A stretch of DNA of 6,327 nucleotides from Methanomethylovorans sp. (lineage in GTDB: Archaea > Halobacteriota > Methanosarcinia > Methanosarcinales > Methanosarcinaceae). Both the position numbers and the translations under genes were made by a program. Positions 1-5,990 of this stretch are shown in pieces. The stretch spans positions 1 to 6,327 of the forward strand of contig JAHFZE010000206.1 in NCBI GenBank assembly GCA_020854785.1. Reading direction: 5' to 3'. The notes beneath the pieces were generated by a model. The model ran no database searches. It saw only the letters and a program-made list of their open reading frames with translations, and had not been told where the DNA came from. Each line of letters begins with the position of its first letter. Position 1 is the stretch's first letter.

Positions 1-626
1 GTGATGTTGTTTGACGGACAGTTCTTTGCACACCAGCCGCAGCCATTGCAGGTATCGTTTACCCGCAGATTCCTGCCAAAGAACCTTGCTCCGGTTTTTT
101 CCATTTCCCCGATCCTGGAGAAAACACGGTCTATTAGCTTTGGTTTTGTCCTGCGTACAACTCCTTGTAAAAGGTCATCAACAATATGCTCTACCTTCGA
201 TGGCAGGATCCTAAGCAGCCTGATAGCCAGCCCGTCATCTGTTCTCGTGACCCAGTTCGAAGGCATGACCATCATTTTCTCATACACCACTCTGTAGTTC
301 TTCTTTTCCAGCCTGCGTATGGAACTTAAGCGGCATGCCGTGTTAGGTGAGATCTCCCCTCCCCCGGAAACGGAAATTACCGCCACTGGGATCTTTCTGG
401 CACCAGAAAGACTGTCTATCCACTGATATACGACCCGCGGAGCATTGAACGCGTGCACGGCAAATAGCAATATCAACAGATCTTCTTTCTCATCCGAGCG
501 AAGGTTCCCTCCTCGGATCTCGGACCTTATAACAGATAACCCGCGTCTGTTCAGTTCGTTCTCAAAGACACCAGCAACCCTGGCCGTGCTTCCGGTACCG
601 GAAAAATAAGCGATCTTAACTGTCAT
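1..626 (-). CDS. EFR1-type flavodoxin/4Fe-4S ferredoxin protein, 3' end cut by the window edge
   Basis: Translating the minus strand from the ATG at 626 gives 208 uninterrupted residues that run off the left edge. The N-terminus has a flavodoxin-like FMN phosphate loop (IAYFSGTGST, residues 5-14), followed by a flavodoxin-like core that includes HAFNAPRVVYQWI (58-70). Near the edge lies a ferredoxin motif, CNGCGWCAKNCP (Cys 193, 196, 199, 203), which should bind one 4Fe-4S cluster. Members of this family normally carry a second cluster, which would lie outside the window. The order flavodoxin then ferredoxin matches the EFR1 family of presumed cytoplasmic electron carriers or oxidoreductases; the partner is unknown. 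An in-frame ATG at 647 would add seven residues; neither start has a strong Shine-Dalgarno, and 626 puts the first strand at the usual distance from the start. It lies 82 bases downstream of the Mrr-like gene with no clear promoter or T-run between, so co-transcription is likely. Confidence 0.82.
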   Translation of the reverse strand, partial: MTVKIAYFSGTGSTARVAGVFENELNRRGLSVIRSEIRGGNLRSDEKEDLLILLFAVHAFNAPRVVYQWIDSLSGARKIPVAVISVSGGGEISPNTACRLSSIRRLEKKNYRVVYEKMMVMPSNWVTRTDDGLAIRLLRILPSKVEHIVDDLLQGVVRRTKPKLIDRVFSRIGEMEKTGARFFGRNLRVNDTCNGCGWCAKNCPSNNI

Positions 627-708
627 GTTCTGGGATGGTGAAGTCATGGCCGGATTCCCTGTAGTACGAATATCAACACTTCGATCCAGATCTGTCTCTT
701 TTCTAAAT

Positions 709-1740
709 TCAACTCACTCTTATAGCCGCTTCTATAGCTTCCTTCCACGATGCCAGATCTGTGCAATCAATTTCAGAAAGGGTATTTTCCTTCATATTTC
801 CCATAAAGAGGAGTTTACTTCGGTTCAAAAGGCCGCCGCCCTTTAGCTCAGTACCCAGTATGTTTTTCAGGCTTATTTCATCTGCACCGCCTGAATAATG
901 GATCTTTGCTATTCTCTTGTTAGTGAGCAATATGAACTCATCTTTTGTTCTCTCGAACTTCAGCAAATGCTCTCCCCGTATGTATCCCTGCTGCAGGCAT
1001 TCCAGCATCTCTGTTGCATGTTCCGGCTTCCTGGACCGCATGCTCAGCACTGTTATCTGTCTGCCCCCCATGACCAGATACAGTGAAGGCGTTTCATGTG
1101 CCCATCCCAGCAGGTCCTTTACCTCTATCGAGTAAAGCATCTCTCTTCTTTTAGAGAGAAGAGAGTTTGTATTTTTGATCAGAAAGATGCGCTTGTTGGT
1201 GCACGCCATTGTAACCCTTTCACCTCTGAAGAATATCTCTGTCTCTCCAAGGATCTTTTCCCCCTGTTTGAGAACAGTACATTCAATGGTCGCAGTTTCT
1301 CTGTTCTCTGACACAGCAAGCTGCTGCATCCTTCCATCTGGACCTGCAGGCATATAATGCTCCAGCATCTTCACAAGCAACGGACCATCAAGCAGTTTCA
1401 CATTATGCTCTGCAGCCTCTTTTTGAGCCTCCCTGGTAAAACCCGAGGTAGTAGCTATATTAACACCGTCGACATTATCTCTGTAGCGCAGGCTGCTGTA
1501 TTCCCTTACTTCTTTTACACCCACCGGCTCAACATAGCGTTTAGCCTGTACGATCCATGTATGGGACAGGCCAAAGTTCTCGATGGAGACATTGATGTCC
1601 ACTCCTGCATCTCTTGACCTCTGTGTGACTTCTGCTCTGTATCCCATCTTTGTGAATAAATGGCCAAGCAGATCCTCGAACTCATAGGGTTCCAGGTCCA
1701 GCAGTCGTTCGATCGTCCAGGTGTTCATTTCATTAACCAT
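709..1740 (-). CDS. Mrr-type restriction-endonuclease-like protein with two C-terminal PH-like domains
   Basis: The 343-residue protein starts with an Mrr/Holliday-junction-resolvase-like nuclease domain (about 8-130). An acidic helix (Glu20, Glu22) precedes the GY..EVT motif (33-39). The PD-(D/E)XK core is RDAGVDI with Asp48 and QAKRY with Gln65 and Lys67, and IATTSGFT (95-102) is typical of the family. All expected catalytic residues are present, so it is probably an active metal-dependent DNase. The rest holds two similar modules (about 155-250 and 255-341), each with a TNKRI motif (181-185 and 273-277) as in bacterial PH-like (bPH/YokE-type) domains. No methyltransferase, specificity subunit or transmembrane segment is visible, so the target is unknown; modified or foreign DNA is the usual Mrr target. 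A second Met at residue 5 (base 1728) is an alternative start and suits a leaderless transcript from the nearer TATA box. The stop is TGA. Confidence 0.85.
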   Translation of the reverse strand: MVNEMNTWTIERLLDLEPYEFEDLLGHLFTKMGYRAEVTQRSRDAGVDINVSIENFGLSHTWIVQAKRYVEPVGVKEVREYSSLRYRDNVDGVNIATTSGFTREAQKEAAEHNVKLLDGPLLVKMLEHYMPAGPDGRMQQLAVSENRETATIECTVLKQGEKILGETEIFFRGERVTMACTNKRIFLIKNTNSLLSKRREMLYSIEVKDLLGWAHETPSLYLVMGGRQITVLSMRSRKPEHATEMLECLQQGYIRGEHLLKFERTKDEFILLTNKRIAKIHYSGGADEISLKNILGTELKGGGLLNRSKLLFMGNMKENTLSEIDCTDLASWKEAIEAAIRVS

Positions 1741-1751
1741 CCTATATGTTC

Positions 1752-1780
1752 TAAAATATATAGGGATAGGGATATATGTC
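1752..1780 (-). promoter_or_regulatory. Promoter of the Mrr-like gene (two TATA-like boxes)
   Basis: On the minus strand two AT-rich boxes precede the gene: CATATATC (about 1771-1779) and CTATATATTTTA (1752-1763). With the usual archaeal spacing of about 26 bases from box centre to transcript start, they would start transcripts near 1749 and 1732. The first gives a leader of roughly nine bases before the ATG at 1740. The second gives a nearly leaderless transcript for the ATG at 1728. No Shine-Dalgarno is evident. Which box is used cannot be decided by reading. Confidence 0.5.
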
Positions 1781-1852
1781 TGTGTTTGCTTTCCTCTTAC
1801 TTAAATTCTCACGTGTGTTCCTGTATATGCCACAGGATGACCATAAGAGGAG

Positions 1853-1911
1853 TTGCACGATAATTGCACAACCATGCAAAACTTTATTTCCTATCGTGCC
1901 GTATTGGCCAA
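1853..1911. repeat. Cluster of short direct and inverted repeats in the divergent promoter region
   Basis: TTGCAC occurs twice, at 1853-1858 and 1864-1869. TTGCA (1864-1868) also forms an inverted repeat with TGCAA (1875-1879). An 8-base inverted pair, GCACGATA (1855-1862) and TATCGTGC (1892-1899), encloses these, and TTGGCCAA (1904-1911) is a perfect 8-base palindrome. The cluster lies between the divergent Mrr-like and thioredoxin genes, about 60-120 bases upstream of the latter. It could bind a dimeric regulator or form a stem in a long thioredoxin leader. Short repeats of this size can arise by chance. Confidence 0.35.
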
Positions 1912-1931
1912 ATACCGCCCGATGAACACTA

Positions 1932-1951
1932 CATGATCATGTTTTTAATAC
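1932..1951 (+). promoter_or_regulatory. Promoter and possible operator of the thioredoxin-marker 14 operon
   Basis: A TATA-like stretch, TTTTTAATA (about 1942-1950), is centred about 27 bases before the ATG at 1973, so transcripts from it would be leaderless or nearly so. This agrees with the lack of a Shine-Dalgarno before that ATG. Directly upstream is a perfect 10-base palindrome, CATGATCATG (1932-1941), where the BRE would sit and where a repressor could block TFB/TBP. A weaker alternative box, CTTTATTT (about 1881-1888), would give a leader of roughly 60 bases. Confidence 0.45.
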
Positions 1952-1972
1952 AATGGAACAAATCATTCAAAG

Positions 1973-2395
1973 ATGAGTAAGATGGACGATCTGGAAACTA
2001 TCAGGAAAAAAAGGCTTCAGGAACTTCAGCGTTCCCTTGAAGCACGTCAATATCCGGCAGAACCAGTGGTTGTCACTGATACCACGTTTGATCAGTTCAT
2101 TTCGCAGTATCCCCTGGTGTTGATAGATTGCTGGGCACAGTGGTGCGGTCCCTGCCGTATGTTATCTCCCATAATTGACCAGCTTGCCTCAGAGCTGCAG
2201 GGCAAGATCGTTTTTGGCAAGCTTGACACCGACCAGAATCCCATGATTGCACAGAACCTGGGAATATCAAGCATTCCCACCTTGCTGGTCTTCCGGCAGG
2301 GCAATTTAGTTGACCGTGTTTCGGGAGCATTGCCTAAACACCTGCTTTTACAAAGATTAGAACCGTTTATTAATTTATATGATCATCATAGATAG
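1973..2395 (+). CDS. Thioredoxin with a charged N-terminal extension
   Basis: This 140-residue cytoplasmic thioredoxin reduces protein disulfides with the active-site pair Cys58 and Cys61 of WCGPC (57-61). The buried Asp52 and the cis-proline loop SIPT (Pro102) are present, and the thioredoxin fold covers about residues 33-135. An extra cysteine, Cys53, replaces the common Phe in the strand before the active site. The first 27 residues are not part of the fold: DLETIRKKRLQELQRSLEAR predicts a charged amphipathic helix resembling the N-terminus of archaeal PDCD5-like DNA-binding proteins; similar extensions occur, from memory, on other archaeal thioredoxins. There is no signal peptide. Met4 (base 1982) is an alternative start. 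The gene ends in TAG, with only 11 bases before marker 14, so the two are probably one operon. Its reductant (thioredoxin reductase or ferredoxin-dependent enzyme) is not in the window. Confidence 0.93.
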   Translation: MSKMDDLETIRKKRLQELQRSLEARQYPAEPVVVTDTTFDQFISQYPLVLIDCWAQWCGPCRMLSPIIDQLASELQGKIVFGKLDTDQNPMIAQNLGISSIPTLLVFRQGNLVDRVSGALPKHLLLQRLEPFINLYDHHR

Positions 2396-2398
2396 GAG
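2394..2398 (+). promoter_or_regulatory. Ribosome binding site of marker 14, overlapping the thioredoxin stop
   Basis: AGGAG begins inside the TAG stop of the thioredoxin gene and ends eight bases before the ATG at 2407. This is a good archaeal Shine-Dalgarno at a normal distance, and it supports that start. Because ribosomes ending thioredoxin pass directly over it, translation of the two genes may be coupled. Confidence 0.8.
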
Positions 2399-2406
2399 CT
2401 TGTAAT

Positions 2407-3846
2407 ATGGGTTATAGACCAAGAATCGTCGAAAGTCCTTCAGTACGTCTTATAGAACTGAAGTCAGGTTCCACTGCCTATTTCATTGTAGCTTCGGTGG
2501 AAGTAGGTAACACAACTACCAAATGTATACTCACAGCCACGAACCTTGAAGACGGGAAAACACGTCTGATAAACAAGACGGTCACCATGACCCGTGATGT
2601 GAGGGCACCTAAGCCCGGAGAGGAGATATTTGGCCGGACCCTCAGCGGTGTGGAGCTTACGCGGCAATCCATTGCCGAACTTGTACGAGATACACTGCTA
2701 AAAGCAGTGGACACGGCAAATCTGGATATAAAAACAGACATTCATTTCGTGGTACGCTCTACAGGTGTTGTGGCAGGTTTTGATGCACCTGAAGAAGTTG
2801 GCGAGTTCATAAAGGCATTGGCAGATGGTTGCCTACTGGCAGGTGTACCACCAAATCGGATGACTCCGCCAATGTCCATATTGAACATACATGAGAAGTT
2901 CCGCAAATACACAAAACTGGAAAAGGTTGTCTTTGATGGGGCCGTTGCCAGCGTCACACCTCCCAAAGGAGCTACCGGTGTGGAGATCGTGGCCAACGAA
3001 ATGGAAGGAGAGCTTGCAACAGCAGGCATCAAGGAAGGCGCAAAGTGGGTGGACGTGGATTTCCGTAACCCTTGTATCTCCATGGACTTCGGTACCACGC
3101 TGGACGGCAGAATCATAGGACAGGAACTGCCCTATGCGAGGACCATCGGTAACTTCTGTGGTTATGCTGGTGCTATACCGGATGCGCTTATCAAAGGCAC
3201 AGGTAAGGTCGATGCCAAGAAAGGCACTGCTCTTGAGATCGCTCAGAACATCTCCCTTGGTAAAGTTTCGCTCATGCTGAAAGGTAAACAGATAAAGGAA
3301 TACTCAGAAAAGATCCAGCAGTATATACGTATTGAGAAAGTGCCTTCAGGCTTTAAAAGATACGGGAGCGTACCAGTGAACCCTCAGGCTGCAGAGGAGA
3401 TAGGTGTTGTGCTCATAGGCTGTGATGTAGGTGTTAACGGCTCGGATATGGACAAGCTCATGACAATAGGTGCTGAGATAAACGAGAAACACGGCCTTAA
3501 CTTCCTGTTCGCTGTAATAGATGATGTAATGGCCCGTGTTGTACAGAGGCTTGTAAAAGTGGCACAGGAACATGGACTTGTTTTTGAGAACACTGCTATA
3601 GGTGTCACCGGACGTGCCGGGATCACTGGTGATAAACCAAAGCTTATCCTGAAATACCTTGAAGAGCTGGGCATCAATGGCAAAATAGATGAACACGTCG
3701 TATTTGTGGACGATGGTCTGGCAAGAGGTGCTGCTGTCATGGCGCGGTGTATGAACTCCATGGGAACTACATTCAATCCTCTTGGAGGCAGAAGAGGCGG
3801 AAAATGCATTCTTGCCCAGCGCGTAAAACTCCAGTCAGGAAAGTAA
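2407..3846 (+). CDS. Methanogenesis marker protein 14
   Basis: The 479-residue protein matches methanogenesis marker 14 (the TIGR03285 family) along its length, a family confined largely to methane-cycling archaea. Its biochemical role is not settled to my knowledge. Visible motifs suggest the ASKHA (actin/Hsp70/sugar kinase-like) ATPase fold: VEVGNTTTK (31-39) resembles the first phosphate loop of corrinoid and dehydratase activators, SMDFGTTLDGRIIG (225-238) resembles a second phosphate motif, and VTGRAGITGDKP (400-411) with FVDDGLARGAA (433-443) fits an adenosine-binding region. Seven cysteines are present (40, 142, 223, 251, 339, 448, 467) without a clustered iron-sulfur motif. No signal peptide or membrane segment is seen. 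It is the second gene of an operon with thioredoxin, so redox maintenance of this protein is a reasonable inference. ATP hydrolysis or a role in corrinoid or methyl-CoM reductase activation would be speculation from the fold. The stop is TAA. Confidence 0.92.
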   Translation: MGYRPRIVESPSVRLIELKSGSTAYFIVASVEVGNTTTKCILTATNLEDGKTRLINKTVTMTRDVRAPKPGEEIFGRTLSGVELTRQSIAELVRDTLLKAVDTANLDIKTDIHFVVRSTGVVAGFDAPEEVGEFIKALADGCLLAGVPPNRMTPPMSILNIHEKFRKYTKLEKVVFDGAVASVTPPKGATGVEIVANEMEGELATAGIKEGAKWVDVDFRNPCISMDFGTTLDGRIIGQELPYARTIGNFCGYAGAIPDALIKGTGKVDAKKGTALEIAQNISLGKVSLMLKGKQIKEYSEKIQQYIRIEKVPSGFKRYGSVPVNPQAAEEIGVVLIGCDVGVNGSDMDKLMTIGAEINEKHGLNFLFAVIDDVMARVVQRLVKVAQEHGLVFENTAIGVTGRAGITGDKPKLILKYLEELGINGKIDEHVVFVDDGLARGAAVMARCMNSMGTTFNPLGGRRGGKCILAQRVKLQSGK

Positions 3847-3899
3847 GTACATGGGAAGGAAGTACCTTCCCTGTGACCATTTATAAAATGGCCGAAAAA
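3847..3899 (+). terminator. Tandem hairpins after marker 14
   Basis: Just after the stop, GGGAAGG (3853-3859) pairs perfectly with CCTTCCC (3865-3871) around a five-base loop, and ACA/TGT can extend the stem past a bulged T. A second stem, CCATTT (3877-3882) with AAATGG (3886-3891), follows at once. The plus-strand T-runs are farther on, at 3962-3967 and 3984-3989, so plus-strand termination may need those. For minus-strand transcripts arriving from the small ORF, 3895-3899 reads as five Ts just before the stems. The block may end or protect transcripts from both sides. Confidence 0.45.
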
Positions 3900-3938
3900 T
3901 AACAGGTCCACGTCCACAATATCTGAACTATTCAATTA

Positions 3939-4049
3939 TTAGTAGTAACAATTGCCGCTCCTTTTTTCCTGTCGCATCTTCTCTTTTTTGAACTCGATCT
4001 GATGTTTTACCATTGCTCTTTCATGCCTGTTCTGTTTTCTGTTATTCAT
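3939..4049 (-). CDS. Small very basic protein, 36 residues, unknown function
   Basis: The ORF starts at the ATG at 4049 and ends in TAA. It has a strong ribosome site, AGGTGGT, three bases before the start. The product carries six Lys and five Arg against four Glu and no Asp, and begins MNNRKQNRHERAMVKHQ. The central part (about 8-30) could form one charged helix. The C-terminus, SGNCYY, holds the only cysteine. There is no signal peptide or membrane segment. A role in binding RNA, DNA or ribosomes would fit the charge but is only inference. It overlaps a 13-codon upstream ORF by eight bases, converges with marker 14, and lies downstream of PolX. I do not recognise a family. Support comes from the ribosome site and the protein-like composition; chance occurrence remains possible at this length. 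Confidence 0.5.
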   Translation of the reverse strand: MNNRKQNRHERAMVKHQIEFKKEKMRQEKRSGNCYY

Positions 4050-4083
4050 ACGACCACCTGCAAATAGTCATATTTTCATACAT
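4042..4083 (-). CDS. Possible 13-codon leader peptide overlapping the 36-residue ORF
   Basis: An ATG at 4083 opens a frame reading MYENMTICRWSYE and then TAA. AGGAG (4092-4096) stands eight bases upstream, a good ribosome site. Its stop lies inside the start region of the 36-residue ORF in another frame (eight-base overlap), and it covers that ORF's ribosome site. The arrangement fits a translated leader that couples or regulates translation of the next ORF. It is equally possible that only one of the two is real. There is no amino-acid run to suggest attenuation by a specific tRNA. Confidence 0.28.
   Translation of the reverse strand: MYENMTICRWSYE
4053..4059 (-). promoter_or_regulatory. 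Ribosome binding site of the 36-residue ORF
   Basis: On the minus strand AGGTGGT, and AGGTGGTC with the next base, matches seven of eight bases of the archaeal anti-Shine-Dalgarno complement AGGTGATC. The AGGTG core ends five bases before the ATG at 4049. This is the main evidence that the small ORF is translated. The site lies inside the 13-codon upstream ORF, so ribosomes reading that ORF would cover it. Confidence 0.5.
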
Positions 4084-4119
4084 GTGGCTATCTCCTGTGA
4101 TAGTTGAGCAGAATCGGAA

Positions 4120-4130
4120 CGATATAGAAC
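4120..4130 (-). promoter_or_regulatory. Possible promoter of the small-ORF unit
   Basis: The minus strand reads GTTCTATATC at 4121-4130. A TATA box centred near 4125 predicts a transcript start near 4099, which would place the AGGAG ribosome site (4092-4096) almost at the 5' end and the mini-ORF start 16 bases in. The spacing fits archaeal promoters well. The imperfect palindrome at 4142-4156 is a possible operator upstream of it. Confidence 0.38.
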
Positions 4131-4220
4131 CAGCAATATATGACAGATATCGTGTCCCGTGATGATCCAATCAAAGGTAAGCTAATAGATTTTAGAAACA
4201 TTGCCTGTTATCTGGTTATT

Positions 4221-4240
4221 TATGTACATATATATAAAGA
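4221..4240 (-). promoter_or_regulatory. Strong TATA-like stretch downstream of PolX
   Basis: The minus strand reads CTTTATATATATG (about 4227-4239), overlapping the perfect palindrome TATGTACATA (4221-4230). As a minus-strand promoter it would start a transcript near 4208, about seven bases before the ATG of the weak 37-codon frame at 4201. The stretch is nearly symmetrical, so its direction is uncertain, and it may simply be AT-rich spacer. Confidence 0.3.
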
Positions 4241-4265
4241 AGCTGTCTTAAGCCTCCTTTGTCCC

Positions 4266-5990
4266 CTATGGGATCTCTAAGAACCTGCACATATCCTTTA
4301 AAGATAGTGTGTTTATGACATCTTCTGATGTGATCCAGGCCCTTCTTGCAGTGCCAATCCCATATCGGATGTTAGCGAACTGTTCAGGTGAATGCGTATC
4401 AGTATTGACAGCAAGTTTTATCCCCATTTCCCTGGCCATCTTTGCATGAGTATCATTAAGATCAAGTCGCTGGGGAGCCGAATTTATCTCCAGCACCTTT
4501 TCGTGCTCCAGTGCCGCGTCCATGATCTTTTGCATATCCATCTTAAAGGGCAGCCTCTTTCCGAACTTCCTTCCGGTAGGATGGGCAAGGATATGTACAT
4601 GCTCGTTCTCCAGCGCAGCTACTATTCTCTTGGTCATTGTCTTACTGTCCTGCTCAACAGCACCATGCACCGCCACTACAACAATGTCTAGCTGCTCCAG
4701 CAATCCATCATTATAGTCCAGTTTTCCATTCGGAAGTATATCGCATTCTGTACCTGAAAGTATCCGTATACCTTCAATGCTTTCGTTTAGCCTCTCTACT
4801 TCTCTAATGTGCTCCAGCAATCTCTTTTCCGAAAGACCGTTTGCTATCTTTGAAGATATAGAGTGGTCGCACATAGCTATGTACCCATATCCAAGATCCC
4901 TGGCTGCAAGTGCCATTTCTTCGATGGTGTTCTTCCCGTCGCTCCAGTCAGAATGAACATGCAGATCACCTTTTATGTCACCTGCCTCTATAAGCTGGGG
5001 AATCTTTCTTTGGATTGCTGCCTCTATCTCTCCCCTGTCCTCACGCAGTTCAGGCGGAATGAACTGAAGGCCTAGCATCTCGTATTGTTCAGGTTCTGTA
5101 GCACAAGGCATTTGTTCTCCAGTTGCAGCATCCTTTGATCCATATTCACTTAGATGCAGGCCTTTTGCAAGGGCGAGCTTCCTCAATTTCACATTATGTT
5201 CTTTAGAACCTGTGAAATGCTGAAGAAGGGAGCCGAATGCATTATCTTTCACGATCCTCAGGTCTACCTGGATGTTTCCCTGATATATCACTGAGCCCTT
5301 GGTAGTTCCTTTCTCCAGAACCTCCTGCAAGTTGTCAATACAGGTAAAAGCTTCTATGGCTTTTTCCGGCTCATCTGAGCGGGCTATCAGGTCTATATCC
5401 CCTACGGTTTCTTTCCATCGCCTTATGCTGCCAGCTATCCGGACCTCTCTGATCAATTTCCCATCAACGAGCTTTTTAGATATTTCTTCGGCTACAGGCA
5501 ATGCCACACCCAGCGGGAACCTTCTGCTGCTGCCTTCTGCAAGCTGGCGTCTAGCTGCGATCAGTATATTCTCCTCCATTTTCACACCCATTCCAGGGAT
5601 CCTGCGTATCCTGTGTTCCTCTGCAGCTTTGAGCAATCCTTTCAGGTCTTTCACGCCTAGTTTTGTGTACAAAAGATGCGCGGTCCTCGGACCAATTCCT
5701 TGCACGGAAGTGATCTCTTCTATCTCTTCTGGTACCGTCTGTCTGATCTCTTCAAATGCCCTGAATGTCCCCGTATCAAGCATTTCCTTTATTTTTGCCT
5801 CTATTGCTTCTTCAACACCGGGAATATCGGCAAGTTCATCTTTTTTGCGCAGGACATTTATATCCTCTTCCAGCTCCTCAATATGCCGTGCAGCTTTCTG
5901 GTATGCCTTTATCTTGAAAACGTTCTCCCCTTTGAACTCCAGCATCTCTGCCATTTCATACAGCCGCTTTGCAACTTCAGCGTTATCCAT
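4266..5990 (-). CDS. polX: Family X DNA polymerase with C-terminal PHP domain (PolX)
   Basis: This 574-residue protein is close to the length of bacterial PolX enzymes and has their domain order. Helix-hairpin-helix DNA-binding segments lie at about 54-81, 91-113 (SVQGIGPRTAHLL) and 126-146 (IPGMGVKMEENIL). The polymerase site has AGSIRR (186-191), GDIDLI with Asp198 and Asp200, and VDLRIV with Asp243, plus FTGSKEHNVKLR. The PHP domain keeps its metal ligands: HVHSDWSD (His344, His346, Asp351), CDHS (His376), Glu415, His442, AHPTGR (His470) and NTDTHS (Asp531, His533). It should fill short gaps in DNA repair and carry a metal-dependent 3'-5' exonuclease or AP-site processing activity, as in bacterial PolX. 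I chose the ATG at 5990 because family members begin near this point; a GTG at 6017 would add nine residues. Neither start has a clear Shine-Dalgarno. The DUF166 gene ends 33 bases upstream in the same frame. The stop is TAG. Confidence 0.95.
   Translation of the reverse strand: MDNAEVAKRLYEMAEMLEFKGENVFKIKAYQKAARHIEELEEDINVLRKKDELADIPGVEEAIEAKIKEMLDTGTFRAFEEIRQTVPEEIEEITSVQGIGPRTAHLLYTKLGVKDLKGLLKAAEEHRIRRIPGMGVKMEENILIAARRQLAEGSSRRFPLGVALPVAEEISKKLVDGKLIREVRIAGSIRRWKETVGDIDLIARSDEPEKAIEAFTCIDNLQEVLEKGTTKGSVIYQGNIQVDLRIVKDNAFGSLLQHFTGSKEHNVKLRKLALAKGLHLSEYGSKDAATGEQMPCATEPEQYEMLGLQFIPPELREDRGEIEAAIQRKIPQLIEAGDIKGDLHVHSDWSDGKNTIEEMALAARDLGYGYIAMCDHSISSKIANGLSEKRLLEHIREVERLNESIEGIRILSGTECDILPNGKLDYNDGLLEQLDIVVVAVHGAVEQDSKTMTKRIVAALENEHVHILAHPTGRKFGKRLPFKMDMQKIMDAALEHEKVLEINSAPQRLDLNDTHAKMAREMGIKLAVNTDTHSPEQFANIRYGIGTARRAWITSEDVINTLSLKDMCRFLEIP

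Larger units (their letters stand above)
3847..4265. other. 419-base region between marker 14 and PolX, with minus-strand small ORFs
   Basis: No large gene lies here. Reading leftward on the minus strand from the PolX stop there is: a strong TATA-like stretch (about 4227-4240); a weakly supported 37-codon frame (4201 to 4088) with a hydrophobic second half and no good ribosome site; an imperfect palindrome GACAGATATCGTGTC (4142-4156); a second TATA-like box (about 4121-4129); a 13-codon mini-ORF; and a basic 36-residue ORF. The tandem hairpins behind marker 14 follow. I see no tRNA, rRNA, insertion sequence or CRISPR repeat. Most of the region is therefore best read as one small minus-strand transcription unit or a small RNA. 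Confidence 0.5.

Noticed and set aside
1..297. Plus-strand 98-codon frame at the left edge
   Set aside because: It is antisense to the EFR1-type gene, whose minus-strand translation has clear FMN and 4Fe-4S motifs.
1874..1936. 20-codon plus-strand frame upstream of thioredoxin
   Set aside because: It has no ribosome site at a usable distance and lies in a repeat-rich promoter region.
1953..1976. Seven-codon frame (MEQIIQR) whose TGA overlaps the thioredoxin ATG
   Set aside because: The likely TATA box places the transcript start at or after this point, so it would rarely be transcribed; no ribosome site was seen.
3384..3935. Minus-strand 183-codon frame opposite the end of marker 14
   Set aside because: It is a low-quality shadow of a confidently identified gene, with no recognisable motifs.
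4088..4201. 37-codon minus-strand frame as a confirmed gene
   Set aside because: It has no good ribosome site and unremarkable length for chance; kept only as a low-interest finding.
3847..4265. CRISPR array, tRNA or insertion sequence in the gap
   Set aside because: There are no spaced repeats, cloverleaf pattern, terminal inverted repeats or transposase frame.
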